DNA of 64,000 nt, from the NCBI GenBank assembly GCA_002946415.1, contig NJPS01000041.1:496001-560000 (forward strand), given 5' to 3'. Below the pieces are notes generated by a model. The model was not told the origin of the DNA, did no database searches, and saw only the letters and a list, made by a program, of their open reading frames with translations. The translations under genes and the position numbers were made by a program. Source of the stretch: Rutstroemia sp. NJR-2017a BVV2 (lineage: Eukaryota > Ascomycota > Leotiomycetes > Helotiales > Rutstroemiaceae). Positions within the stretch are counted from its first letter, which is position 1. The number at the start of each line of letters is the position of its first letter. Below, one piece after another: positions 41,936 to 52,168 of the stretch.

Positions 41936-44487
41936 GTTGGAAGTGAGCCACTTCGGGGCCCCGTCGGAATGGGATACCAGAAACTGCAGACCAGGGTAGA
42001 TCGATGTGAGATGGAGTTCAGTATATTGCGAAGTGGGTAGAACAGTGGCTCCGTTCCGGAGCAGTGAATTTCAAAATCGAAGAGAGTCCGCGTTGATGAG
42101 AGTGAGAAGGACAAATATAAAATACAAGGACAAGATAATCTCAGGAACTTTGGGGGCTGGAATCCCGTAGTCGATCATGCAGCTATTAGCGCTAGAAAGC
42201 TTGGATCTAGATCAGTCCACTGTAGTGAGGCAATCCCCAGATCAATAGCATCAAACTAGTGGGGACCCTTAAGACTCGGAGCTTATAAGATAAAAAAGAT
42301 TGCGAAGTCGACCTTGTTGTAACTTGTAAGGTTGATTGATAAGATGAGGGAGCTTATAAGATGTTGTGACATGCATTCGTACACTTCATAGGTGCATCAA
42401 ATCGAGATTCTGACCATAATCTTGGGTGTGTTCATCTTTTGTTTTTCCAAAGCATATCGAATAGGTCGGTCGAATGGGAAAGCTTTTCTACGACGACGCC
42501 TCTTATGCAGAAGGTCCACCTTGCACAATCCACCCGGGGCAAGGTCAACCCGACTTCAAACGATACATAAACTAGGACTTCAGACGTAGATTACTAGAGT
42601 GACAGTGGGCGAACTCGACCAATAATAGTAAATTCTAGGTAAATGACCTAATATAATGCCAAGCATCTTTCCCCATTACGTCTTTCCACTACCACTAGGT
42701 ATCGGATTGACTTAGAATGCATGAATGAACAATTAGCGTGTGACGTCGCCCCAGTTTTTCACCCACGTCGTAAGCTAGGTGGTTGATTTCGGGATTTATA
42801 GATGTAGTGTTCCCCTTTCCGGAGTGAGCGAAGAGGTTGTACGGTATCAAGTGTACACTTTGCTGGCCAGTACTACTGATAGGACCAGGACGACGGATGA
42901 AATGCCTAATCATCACAGTACTTTCAAGTGATGTTAGAAAGCGGAAAGAAAATTTTCTGCGCTGAAGGTATGAGCAAGACAGGTATAAGGAGTGGTTTTG
43001 TTATCATTTCATCAGACTCCTTGCTTGGCAGTGTATCACAAAGTTGCAGACTGGCATCAACTCCATAGTGTACAGTATGAAATACATTTCATACCGTTTT
43101 CACCTCAGTAGTGATGGCAATTCCAGTAAGGGGCTTTCCTTACTGTATAAAACAGATTAGCATGGAGAAACACATTGCGCAAGTACCATCTAAAGTAAGA
43201 GATCTGCGTCGTTTTCTGCCAATCAAACTTACTTGGTTAGAAGTTTCCACTTTATTAAGGAAGAGCTCAACACCCAGGTCCCTGCTACTGCACTTGCCTG
43301 TGCAAACAAGAGGATATGATTTCCATCATTCGATCATTTGCGGGATGTTGTGCAGTGGAAAATTCTTTGATGGCTTACAGCTGCTTGCGGTGGCTAGAAG
43401 ATCTATCCAATAGGCAGGCGACTTTCTGTGGCGCTGCGAAAATTACGAGTCATGCAATGAGTACAAGTACAAAGCTGCCGCTTGGCGATCTCTCCGAGTT
43501 TTTGATTGCATGTTTCGGCTCGGCCAGACTATGGCTCGAGCTTCGCCTGACGACGACAAAACAGTGACGGATATCCTCCGATACGAATGCCACTCTTGTC
43601 TACAAGAAAACGGTATTTGTTCCACTCTAAGACGGAGGATCACAATGTCGTTCCCAGTAACTGGTGGATACTCTGATGGACTTCTCCGATCCTTGTTTGC
43701 TGAGATATCATTCGCAGCTCTCCACCCGCAACATGATAAATCGACGATACATTTCAAGTACCATTCCATGCTGCGGTATATGAATAGACCTCAGAACCAT
43801 GATAATATCCCGCGATGCAGAACTCCCGGAGATTCTCCATACTGCTCTGTATTTCATTAGCTTGATCTGTATTTCATACAGGTCAACATCGATAGGCTGG
43901 ACCTGTTTGCAGCTGCGGAAGTAGATGTTTCTCATCGCTGCACTTCCTTTTTGAACCTGGCCCTTTAGACTTTTATATTGTGTAAGGCTAGAAGCACGGC
44001 CCGCTAAGATTTCACAAAGTATATTCGTACAAGGCTCAGATGGAAGTCTTCGCATTGACCTAGCCGGCGTGATCTTTCTTCTGCGAGAATGCTAAAAATT
44101 GGAGCACGAAAGCTTAAAACTGATGACGATACTTCAATTGGGTTTGCTTTGATCACGACTAGGTAATGTCCGTACCTCTCGGTGAAAACTATACGGGGTA
44201 TTTCCCGGGGCGCGCCCCCTTTGGCAAGAATTGTACGAAGTATGAATGGAAGGCTGTATCCGAAGAAAAATACGAGGGCAAGTCGATCCATGGGCTAGAC
44301 CGAAATTAATCCAGGGATAACCCCGATTGATGTGTAACTTCAATTCAAAGAAGGGGATACAACCGAAAATGCCGAGGTGTGTATTTCATGTCATTTATAT
44401 CTATCGTCGTTCCAGCAAAAATATCTTCAACCTCTTACAAAATGACAAAAAAACATTGGTATAATGAATGGATTGAACATTCGCGAC
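41936..44487. other. 2.5-kb AT-rich region without supported genes
   Basis: Frames of 60-116 codons occur on both strands (for example 43510-43860, plus strand), but none has a recognisable domain or good splice partners. No transposon ends or long repeats noticed. Confidence 0.5.
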
Positions 44488-44559
44488 TGGACTCGCGGGG
44501 AATCGAACCCCGGACCACTCCCATGCTAAGGGAGTATTATACCACTAAACCACAAGCCC
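44488..44559 (-). tRNA. tRNA-Ala (anticodon AGC)
   Basis: Read on the minus strand, 72 bases fold as a cloverleaf. The 7-bp acceptor stem includes the G3-U70 pair that marks alanine tRNAs. The anticodon arm CTCCC-TTAGCAT-GGGAG shows AGC, and the T-arm is CCGGG-GTTCGATT-CCCCG with a B box GGTTCGATTCC. The discriminator base is A. A run of seven T on the same strand about 35 bases downstream can end Pol III transcription. No intron. Confidence 0.93.
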
Positions 44560-45433
44560 CAGATGCAGAAAATGAGCAAAATTGAAAATATAAACCAAAC
44601 ATTTTCGAAAGCAGCATGAACATTATTTTTTGAATACTTCTTTCTTTCTACAAGTTGTCAGTTTTCAGTTTCTAAGTAGCCGATATCTCAATCCACACCC
44701 TCTTCGGTTATATGGTTGGTCTGCTGCATAGGTTCCTTGAGGGAGCGATCCTGTGGTGCTAATATAAACGTGATTCCTCAGCGACGTCACGAGTAGCCTG
44801 GAAAGTCCATGTGAGAAATCCCGCATTACCCTGATTGGAACTGCCTTCCATCCCAACCCAACCTGCCGTGAATATGAGATGATAGTGGTCATTGTAGAGA
44901 CTATGGAATTTATCTCGGTGATTGAACATAGTCACTCTCATTACTCCGAAATGGCCGGGACCCGAGATGCGCGTTTGTGGCTAACAGCCGCATCCAGCCC
45001 CGTCAAACCACCCGATAGAGCCCGACCATTCTCTCCAACAGCTCTAATATCCCCTCTTTGAATCAACGATATACTTCTGCCTCAAAATCATGTCAGTATA
45101 TTGCGGGTTCGAGCATCTTGTTGCTCTTGGTGCTCGTTAGACATGCTCAGCCCCTGGCATGAGACACCTGGATTTGTTTCACAACATACTTCTCTGCAAA
45201 TGTCTAAATTAACTACATCTGCATTGCTAACGCCGCAGAAGGAACCGTCGATCCTTATGGGACATATATATAAAGCAGACGGATCTACCACGTATTCTAA
45301 CGCCGAAATTTATATTCGTGGTTGCCCTTACTGCCCTCTGGGGAAGTCTCTCGATTTCGACAGATCACTACTCCAGAGATCTTCAACTCAACGCTCGCGA
45401 TTAAAGGACAATCGCGCGTCCTCTCTATCCCAT
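44560..45433. other. intergenic
   Basis: Between the tRNA and the hypothetical minus-strand gene. A TATATATAAAG element at about 45262 and short frames only; nothing supported. Confidence 0.45.
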
Positions 45434-45985
45434 TCACAAATCCGGATTCGCTGTATTAACAACCCAATCCTTCATCCTATCCGGCCCATTCATATTCCCC
45501 TCAAACCAGTACTTCTTCACCCTCATATCCTCCCCCGCAGCCTTATACTCCAACTTCGCATACACCCAAGCAAAATTCCCCAAATCATCATCATATCTCT
45601 CCCAGCCCACCAAGACGCGTCCATCCTCGACGCGGAGCACCAATCCTGCCATACGAAACTGCGGATGAGGATCGCGCGTCGCGTCAGCAGGTGCTCTTAG
45701 GGGCACCGCGTCGTCGATTTCGAAGGCGGTACGCGTCCATTTCCTGCCTTCGTTGATGGAGAGATTGCCGTTGAGGATGTAGCCGGTGCCGATGGTGAGG
45801 GGCTCGTCGCCGCGGGCGAGCATGATGTTTTTATCGGCGGGCCAGTGTGGGACGAGGAATAGGTATGCCCAGACTTGGTTGTCGTGGACGCTGATCTCGG
45901 AACCGTCGAATTGTTCGACCAGAGTTGCGTAGACGCACATGGTGATGTTGCTGTCATTTCGTTTGCTGAATATGTGGCCGTCCAT
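45434..45985 (-). CDS. hypothetical protein, 183 aa
   Basis: An uninterrupted minus-strand frame from an ATG in good context (AAAATGGACGG). The residue make-up is that of a soluble globular protein (many Trp, Tyr, Asp, balanced charge), with alternating polar and hydrophobic strands suggesting a beta-rich fold. It contains no signal peptide or membrane segment and no motif that I can name. The coding strand turns from G/A-rich to a G-rich end as in its neighbours. No functional call. Confidence 0.5.
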   Translation of the reverse strand: MDGHIFSKRNDSNITMCVYATLVEQFDGSEISVHDNQVWAYLFLVPHWPADKNIMLARGDEPLTIGTGYILNGNLSINEGRKWTRTAFEIDDAVPLRAPADATRDPHPQFRMAGLVLRVEDGRVLVGWERYDDDLGNFAWVYAKLEYKAAGEDMRVKKYWFEGNMNGPDRMKDWVVNTANPDL

Positions 45986-46400
45986 TTTGATGGCCAGTGC
46001 GATTGGATTGCGATGTGAATCGTGTGCAAGTTCTTGGTTGTACTGAAATTGAAGGTGATCGTTTTCAACGTGCTCTTGGAGTCGTCGCTTTTTTTTCTGT
46101 ATTTCGCCTCGGCTGTGCTGATGGTGGCCCTATATTCACTGTTTGTCTCCCTATCCACTGGAGCAAACCATGAAGATTTCCTCTGAATCAAGGGCATTAG
46201 GCACTGATTCTGGTAGAGAGCAAGGTTCGTGAATCGTTCCACCTTGTCTCCTCTGGTGGATATCTTTTCTATTTATCATCTCAAACTTTGGGTTAAATAC
46301 TTCTTTCTCCACCATCCTTCCATTCTCACCCTCGAACCAAAACTATCAGCTTATATCCAACACAGTCTCCATTCCAACTAACATTTAGACCGACAACAAA
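45986..46400. other. divergent intergenic region
   Basis: Between the start codons of the hypothetical gene (-) and the triple-repeat gene (+). Presumed promoters; C/T-rich leader before 46401. Confidence 0.45.
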
Positions 46401-47402
46401 ATGTCTGACGAACACACAGCCCCTTTCAGCAATGCTACTCAGGCTCCACCTGCAGATGCACCGAACCCTGGTGTCGCCGATATCCTTAGTGAGCCACCAT
46501 CCAAAGCTCCGTCTTCTGGATCCATAAAACCCCCTAGCTCGCAATCACGAGTACCCATATCCTCACGCTCCCAGGCCGTTCCAATGCCGGCACCCGGTAG
46601 ACAATCTCAAAGCATGCCACTTAACGTTACCCAGCTAAGACGAGACCCATTCTCTGCCAGCAAAGCACCACGCGTCCAATCCTCTCTAAGATTCAGCACC
46701 GGATCTACCGTTTCCAAAGCATCAGCGGCGCCCCAAAACGTAACTCAGCTCAGACGAGATCCTTTCTCTCAATCACTAGCTCCACGTCTAGCGACTTTGA
46801 ATGAATTACCTTCGATTCAAAGTAGACGTCCCATTCCATCTCAAATGAACATGACCCAACTCCAACGCGACATCATCACAAGTTCCCGTGCACCTCTTCA
46901 ACGAACCTCCATCTCCCAATCCACTTTCCACCACCGCACCTCCTCCGCCATGCCCCCCATCCACGAACTCAAGCTATCCTCCTCCCTCAGCATAAACCCA
47001 CCCCCCACCGCCTCCAAGCTCTTCCCCCCTGCCACCAGCAGCGTACTCCACACCCCACACGACCACTTCATGGCCTCCCGCCAAACCAAAATTAACGAGC
47101 TGGACAGCGTCTCCCGCAAAGAACAAGACGCATGGGCGCGCGAGAAGATCAGCGAGATGCCAGACGTGTGTCCGCAGAAATTCGCGTACCAGCGTCGGGG
47201 AAACGGGTATGTGTGTGGAGGGGGGAGTCACTTCATGACGGATGAGCTGATTGCGGAGGGGATGGGCGGGATGTATGCGATTAAGGGGGCGAATGATTGG
47301 GAGAATAGGAGTGATGGGCCGTATTATTTGGCGAAGAAGGATGAAGATGGGACGATGTGGTTTCAGAATTTGGGGAAGGGGAAGGCGGAGGAGGGGAAGT
47401 AG
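46401..47402 (+). CDS. disordered protein with three NxTQLxRD repeats and a conserved-looking C-terminal module
   Basis: A single exon for 333 residues. The first 220 residues are Ser/Pro/Ala-rich and likely disordered. Inside them a short unit occurs three times: residues 75-91, 113-129 and 150-166, with consensus Asn-x-Thr-Gln-Leu-x-Arg-Asp-x-x-x-x-Ser-x-Ala-Pro. Residues 228-333 are different and compact, with Glu-Gln-Asp-Ala-Trp-Ala, then Cys-Pro-x-x-Phe-x-Tyr-x-Arg, Gly-Tyr-x-Cys-Gly-Gly-Gly-x-His and a Gly-Gly-Met-Tyr motif. That looks like a small domain with paired cysteines. Repeats of this kind often act as docking motifs, but nothing identifies the partner. The DNA turns sharply from C-rich to G-rich near 47120. 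Confidence 0.65.
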   Translation: MSDEHTAPFSNATQAPPADAPNPGVADILSEPPSKAPSSGSIKPPSSQSRVPISSRSQAVPMPAPGRQSQSMPLNVTQLRRDPFSASKAPRVQSSLRFSTGSTVSKASAAPQNVTQLRRDPFSQSLAPRLATLNELPSIQSRRPIPSQMNMTQLQRDIITSSRAPLQRTSISQSTFHHRTSSAMPPIHELKLSSSLSINPPPTASKLFPPATSSVLHTPHDHFMASRQTKINELDSVSRKEQDAWAREKISEMPDVCPQKFAYQRRGNGYVCGGGSHFMTDELIAEGMGGMYAIKGANDWENRSDGPYYLAKKDEDGTMWFQNLGKGKAEEGK

Positions 47403-47809
47403 GGAGAGGGGTGGATGGAGCAAGGTGGTATGGTGGGGAACAATGAAAGGTAGGTTGTAGTTAGAGTGGAGTGGTTGTAGTGGTAGATAAATCGATGCTT
47501 TTATCATATTCATGTACTACAAAGTAGTACTTTGCATGTAAGCTCACTCCGGTGCGTAGTGTAATGATACACATCCGAGGCGTATGTGAAGGAATAGTTC
47601 ATTAAATCACATTAACTGACAAGGGCGGATATACATCATGAGGATTGATTGGGTTAAACGAAAACGTCCATATTGCTGCTCAAACCTCCGACGCTCGAAT
47701 TTTCATGTGTACATGAAGTGTTGTATTCCGAAAGCTCGCACAGCTCCATCACCCCTTCCCTTAACAAGAAGAATCATAACAAAAAGATGTGCGAGCCATA
47801 TTCGGACAA
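47403..47809. other. convergent intergenic region
   Basis: Between the triple-repeat gene (+) and the coiled-coil gene (-). Contains a G-rich 3' trailer (47403-47480) and AT-rich sequence. No gene. Confidence 0.5.
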
Positions 47810-48375
47810 TCAAATGCCTACACTCCACTTTATCCACGCTTGGTTAACAGCGAGGAGCGTATTCTCCAAATTTTCAAAAGCTGTCTCAAGATTGCGAAGT
47901 CTTTTCTCTAGACTGCCATTCTCGATCTTCAGCTCGCCAACTGTTTTCTCCAACTCGGTGATCCTATTACTCGACCTCACAGCACCTTCAAATTCTACTC
48001 CGATCGATCTTGTGAATTGTTGGATCGAATCCGTAAGTCCTTTTGTCGACTCGGTGAGGCTCTCCCGACGTTCTGGGTCTGAATCGTCGTCAATATATTA
48101 GTAAACATTGATGATGGACCTCTGGTTCGCACTTCCCGTCTCCGATTGCATTAGTCTTGACTCTTAACCACTCCTCTTCGTCCGGTCCCAAAATTGATTT
48201 TCGTTGCGACTTTCGGGAAGCTTTCACTTCAATGTGCGTCAGTATTTGAATGTCTCAAACAAGTCGTCCCTATGCTCGAGATATTGACAATCCACTTACC
48301 TTTCTTAACCGCAGCAGCTGAACCTTCTGGAACAATCTGCTCACCCAAAGTACTGCTTTTGACTGGGACATCCAT
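47810..48375 (-). CDS. small coiled-coil protein, internal junction uncertain
   Basis: A multi-exon minus-strand gene. Exon 1 is 48375-48300 and exon 2 starts at 48220 with an in-phase junction. It ends with a clear coiled coil (Thr-Glu-Leu-Glu-Lys-Thr-Val, Leu-Glu-Lys-Arg-Leu-Arg-Asn-Leu-Glu heptads) running to a stop at 47810. Between exons 2 and 3, a perfect TTTACTAATA branch site and TTCAG acceptor lie at about 48080, but the nearby donors (GTCCAT at 48119, GTGCGA at 48132) do not match the phase with that acceptor; GTCCAT to an AG at 48062 does. So either a less usual acceptor is used or the gene has a small frame error. First of several small coiled-coil genes to 51.3 kb. Confidence 0.45.
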
Positions 48376-49029
48376 TATGCAGAGCAAGGTATAGCACCTA
48401 GATTGTAGTAACAAGAAATGATTAACAGGAGTTCGGCGTAAGATCGTTGGAAATATCTAAGTTGGGTAGAACGGAAGTGCAACTTATTTAGTCGCTTGAA
48501 AAGAAAATTTCGCAAGGCAGAAAAGAGCTGACAGCGAATTCTATTTTACATTAGTTTTATCGACTTTGAGGGATTTGATTCTTTCACAAGTGAATTGTGA
48601 TATGCGAGATCAGTACATAACTACAATCTCTGCACGATAAACCTATGTTCATCCCTCACCAGAGTTGGCGCAAGTGTCCATCGTCACGCAGAATTCTCTT
48701 TCCAAGCACTTCATAATACTTCTCGTAATTTTGAATGGGGCTTTTGTTCTCACAGCAAGTATTTCCAGTTCATGAATTCTACCAATAAAGTGACGCGGAT
48801 CAAGATTAGCGGTGTAAAACTGGCAACTTGTTATGACCTATGGAAAAATCTGCAATCTAGGTATCTCAACTCCCCTCCAACTCGCCAGTGCATTCCCTCC
48901 AATTATCTACTAGATCTGCTTATCGTTGCTATTCGCCGTGATGATATCGCAAGACTATCTCCATCTGAGTCTCTCAGCTCCTGACCGAGTGAAACCTCTC
49001 TCTCCAATAGATATGAGCCACATCTGACA
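48376..49029. other. intergenic
   Basis: Upstream of the coiled-coil gene at 47.8-48.4 kb and downstream of the one at 49.0-49.7 kb. A 70-codon frame at 48772-48984 has no protein character. Nothing else seen. Confidence 0.45.
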
Positions 49030-49662
49030 CTAAGTTTTCTTTCCTTCGCCATTCACCATTGACAGCACCGAATCCTTCCAAGCAACAAGCTCCCTGATTT
49101 CCTTGTCGAGCGAAGCGATGCGTGCATCTTGCTTTGCTATGACCAAGTTCTTCGCAGCAATCGTTGCATTTCTATCAGCAATCATCTTGCGCCTAGACCT
49201 GCACTCATTTTCGAGAATCTTGTATCTCCTAATCAAGTCGGGATGATTGTAAATCCCTGCTGTCTGCTCCTTAAGTACGAGAAGAGCCAAAGTAGCGTGG
49301 GCTGATGCTGCTCTCATATCCCCCAAGGCGGTTTCCAGAGCCGTAGTGGCATCTGATATTGATTGGCGACTGGAGATGTCTGAAGGAACACCTAGAGGAA
49401 GATTAGCTTAAACCTATCGAATGATATTCAGAGCAAGAGACTACTGACTGGGTGGCATTGTGTTGATTTCTGGCTTTTGCGTAGGCTCAGCTCGCTCAGC
49501 AGTGTCTGAACTTTGTCCTTGTCTTCCGACATGGTTAGGACCACGTGCATACGATTCAAGTCTCCGGAGGACACTTTCTGCAGTGATCGTGGATGAGCTG
49601 TTGCCTGTGGTGCTAGAAGCAACAGAGAGCTTGCGCTTCTTTGGATTGTGGTGATCTTCCAT
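49030..49662 (-). CDS. small coiled-coil protein with basic N-terminal patch
   Basis: Exons 49662-49449 and 49391-49030 encode 191 residues; the donor is GTCAGT, the acceptor CTAG, and the 57-bp intron keeps phase. An early Lys-Lys-Arg-Lys-Leu patch (residues 8-12) resembles a nuclear import signal. A Ser/Thr-rich region follows, then a coiled coil from about 125 to 180 with Ile/Leu heptads (Asp-Arg-Asn-Ala-Thr-Ile-Ala, Ile-Ala-Lys-Gln-Asp-Ala-Arg-Ile). No known family. It sits in a row of short coiled-coil genes; whether they are related by descent is not clear from sequence. Confidence 0.55.
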
Positions 49663-50343
49663 TGTTGCAGATAGTGATTGAAGTAAATGAGCGAGCAAGA
49701 AGTTGAAATGAAGAGCTGGATTTGAAGAAAGAGTACTGGTGGAAGGTAAATCATAAATGGTTTCTTTCAGGAGCCTTTCCACGTAAGATGACTCTGTTGG
49801 ATGTCAGAAATTCAGTCGGGATAACCAGGTGATATTCCGAGCTCCCGATTATATTCACTCTCTTAAGATGAGTTACTGCGAACGTGGAAGGATTATGGTA
49901 TCCAAGAAGGGTTTATTACGAGAGAGGAGCAACTCAGATCCAAGGCGATGAACAGTGATGATAATACCAAGAGACACGATGTTCCCTTGACAGCAGGTGT
50001 TCTTAGGGGAGGATTAGTGCCCCTTTCTTCAAACCATCAATTGTATGAATATGGACTACAAGAGAGATTCACTTTACGGGAATACCCTCATTTCCGTTTT
50101 TTCGGATCATATGTACAGAAGTGTTCTAATTGCATTTACTAAGCCCACTATAGACGAAAGCATATCCTTTTTGGGTGCATAAATAGGTCCTCATGACCCA
50201 GATAGTTAGCTAGTAGAATCATGCACCTAAAAACTTACAACATGGAAGAGGAAAAACCAAAACTTGCAAATATCAGTAAGTGTTAACCTGAGCCAGTATT
50301 TCTAGACTAAGTTAACAAAGAACCAGAAAGTCTCAGAAATATA
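49663..50343. other. divergent intergenic region
   Basis: Presumed promoters for the coiled-coil genes at 49.7 kb (-) and 50.3 kb (+). No repeat or RNA gene recognised. Confidence 0.45.
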
Positions 50344-50643
50344 ATGGCTTCGGCACGACAAATCAACACTTTGGCGCAAGGACTTGCAACCTTGGCGCAA
50401 GAAGAGTTTGACGCCAATGACGCCGTGGTATTGCGGTTGGAGCAGAAGCTCTGGGCAGAGCAAGAACGAAAGATGGCCGAAATCGATGCAATGGAGAAGT
50501 CCAACCAGGCCAAGATTCAACAAATGAAGTCAGGTTTTGAGGAGACTAAGGGCGAGATGGTGAAACACATCAGCGAGCTGCAGGCGATGAATAGCGAGCT
50601 GGAGGGAAAGATCTTGATAGGTTGTGAAACGGTGGAAATTTAG
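50344..50643 (+). CDS. short coiled-coil protein, 99 aa
   Basis: A single open frame from an ATG at 50344. Residues 20-90 form one continuous heptad pattern rich in Glu, Gln, Lys and Met (for example Leu-Glu-Gln-Lys-Leu-Trp-Ala-Glu-Gln). The last ten residues lose the pattern, and a GTTGTG after 50619 could be a weak donor, so the 3' end may be different. No family assigned. Confidence 0.45.
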   Translation: MASARQINTLAQGLATLAQEEFDANDAVVLRLEQKLWAEQERKMAEIDAMEKSNQAKIQQMKSGFEETKGEMVKHISELQAMNSELEGKILIGCETVEI

Positions 50644-51047
50644 AATAATCGAGTGCAGGAGGCGTTTGACTGTCCAGATATGGCTCGCACTTGATTTTCC
50701 TATCAAACAGTAAATCAGCGAGCGCACCGTGAGGATAGATATCGTTGCGATGGGTCGTTAGCAGTCTGGATGAATGAAGGTTTTACAAATGCATGCTTTT
50801 TTTTCTTATGGTTCGGCTTGTTGCTGTTGGAAGGTTATGGATACGCATCACTGGCAAGAATAGACTGCTTCATTTACGGATGGACAACTGAGTACAGAGT
50901 TTTGGAGAATCTAATTGAATTTCTTGAAATTTTCTTCATCGACTGCCTTGAACCTCATAATATAAGACCGTGATTTTCATCAACGTGAGTTGGTTAAATC
51001 TTCCCATAGAAGCGGCGGCGGGTGTCCTCATTCTTCCCACTCAGTGT
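50644..51047. other. intergenic
   Basis: AT-rich spacer between two short coiled-coil frames. A 67-codon frame at 50770 has a hydrophobic start but no other support. Confidence 0.4.
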
Positions 51048-51344
51048 CTAGTCGCCATCCGTCACTTCACTGTCGGATGGAAGACTAGCCTCTTCCGCCA
51101 ATTTTAGCTCCAGGCCTCTTGTCGTATTATTTAAGCGGTAAAAACTGTCTTTCAGTTCATTGACCGTATGCCTCAAATCACGAATGTGATCCTGCAACCT
51201 GACTGTCTCCATCCTCGCCAGCTTATTCTTCCTAGCCAACCTCTCAACTTTGTATTCTAGCGTCTCAATCTTCTCATTCTTCTTCGCAATAGTATTTTTC
51301 CATATGGTACGGTCCTGCTCCAACTCATCAATCCTCCAAACCAA
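51048..51344 (-). CDS. coiled-coil frame without a clear start (partial or decayed)
   Basis: A 98-codon minus-strand frame with strong heptads (Ile-Glu-Thr-Leu-Glu-Tyr-Lys-Val-Glu-Arg-Leu) ending in an acidic tail (Asp-Ser-Glu-Val-Thr-Asp-Gly-Asp). The frame opens at a TTG, and the first in-frame ATG is near codon 45. A 5' exon would be needed for the full coiled coil; upstream sequence is low-complexity G/T-rich and shows no good one. Likely a partial gene. Confidence 0.35.
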   Translation of the reverse strand: MVWRIDELEQDRTIWKNTIAKKNEKIETLEYKVERLARKNKLARMETVRLQDHIRDLRHTVNELKDSFYRLNNTTRGLELKLAEEASLPSDSEVTDGD

Positions 51345-52168
51345 AGCAAATCACAACTCCTCACACGCCCCCTCTCACAACCTCACAACCCTTCCCCCCC
51401 ACCACATCATCTCAAAACCTCCTCATCAAAAAAGTCATAATCAAATAATTTTCATATAATATAATATATAACAAGTGTCGAAACGAACTCAGACCAATAG
51501 GAAACGTGTGACGTGAAACGTGTGTAATGTACTATAAGAGAACTGCCTTGTCTTGTCCTGTCCTGCCATGCCTAACTACCCATCCATCCGAACCCAAGTC
51601 TCTCCGTCCATTCCAATCTATCCATCCCTTTGCTATAATAAAAATGGACGTTTGTTCTCCACTTCACCGTACCGTTTATTTTGCTCTTCTCGAATAGACT
51701 GGACGGATGGATAGAACACATTGGTATAACCTTCTTCTTCCCCCTCCTCTGATCAACCATCCCCCGTCTCCCCAAAACCAAAAACGAATACCCCAACGCC
51801 CTACCCTCCCAACCGCATGCAAACCCACCGCACAAAGCATCTTCGATACGAATCACCCCAACCTTAAAACCCTACCTCAATCAACCCAACAAAGGAAAAA
51901 GGATGCATACAAAGGTATTTTAATTGCCGGTCACGCTGACCAATGTGATGTGATGTGATGATGTGTCATGACAGCATATTATGTATATGATGCGTCTTTG
52001 CGTCTCCATTCCGCTACTACAACCAAAGGTAAAAAGAAACATAGGGATGAAACAAGGAAACCGGGGGTATTACTAAAAGAATGTATAAAGGTACGATACA
52101 ATGTCATGCAATGCGCGCGTATGTATATCTGCTCTGCACATCTCCAGAAAAAAAGAAGAGAAGAGCAA
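51345..52168. other. intergenic
   Basis: C/T- and A-rich low-complexity sequence with no coding frame worth calling. The right part is the 3' side of the FHA gene. Confidence 0.45.

Noticed and set aside
42100..42178. A possible upstream exon of the SAT4-like gene beginning at an ATG at 42178
   Set aside because: It reads 35 codons to a stop and no good donor links it to the next exon; the ATG at 41935 gives a complete family-type N-terminus.
43510..43860. A 116-codon frame in the AT-rich 42-44 kb region
   Set aside because: Fair protein texture but no family, no homologous neighbour and no splice support; too weak to call.
47673..48101. A 142-codon plus-strand frame
   Set aside because: It is opposite the coiled-coil exon on the minus strand, which has clear heptads and splice signals.
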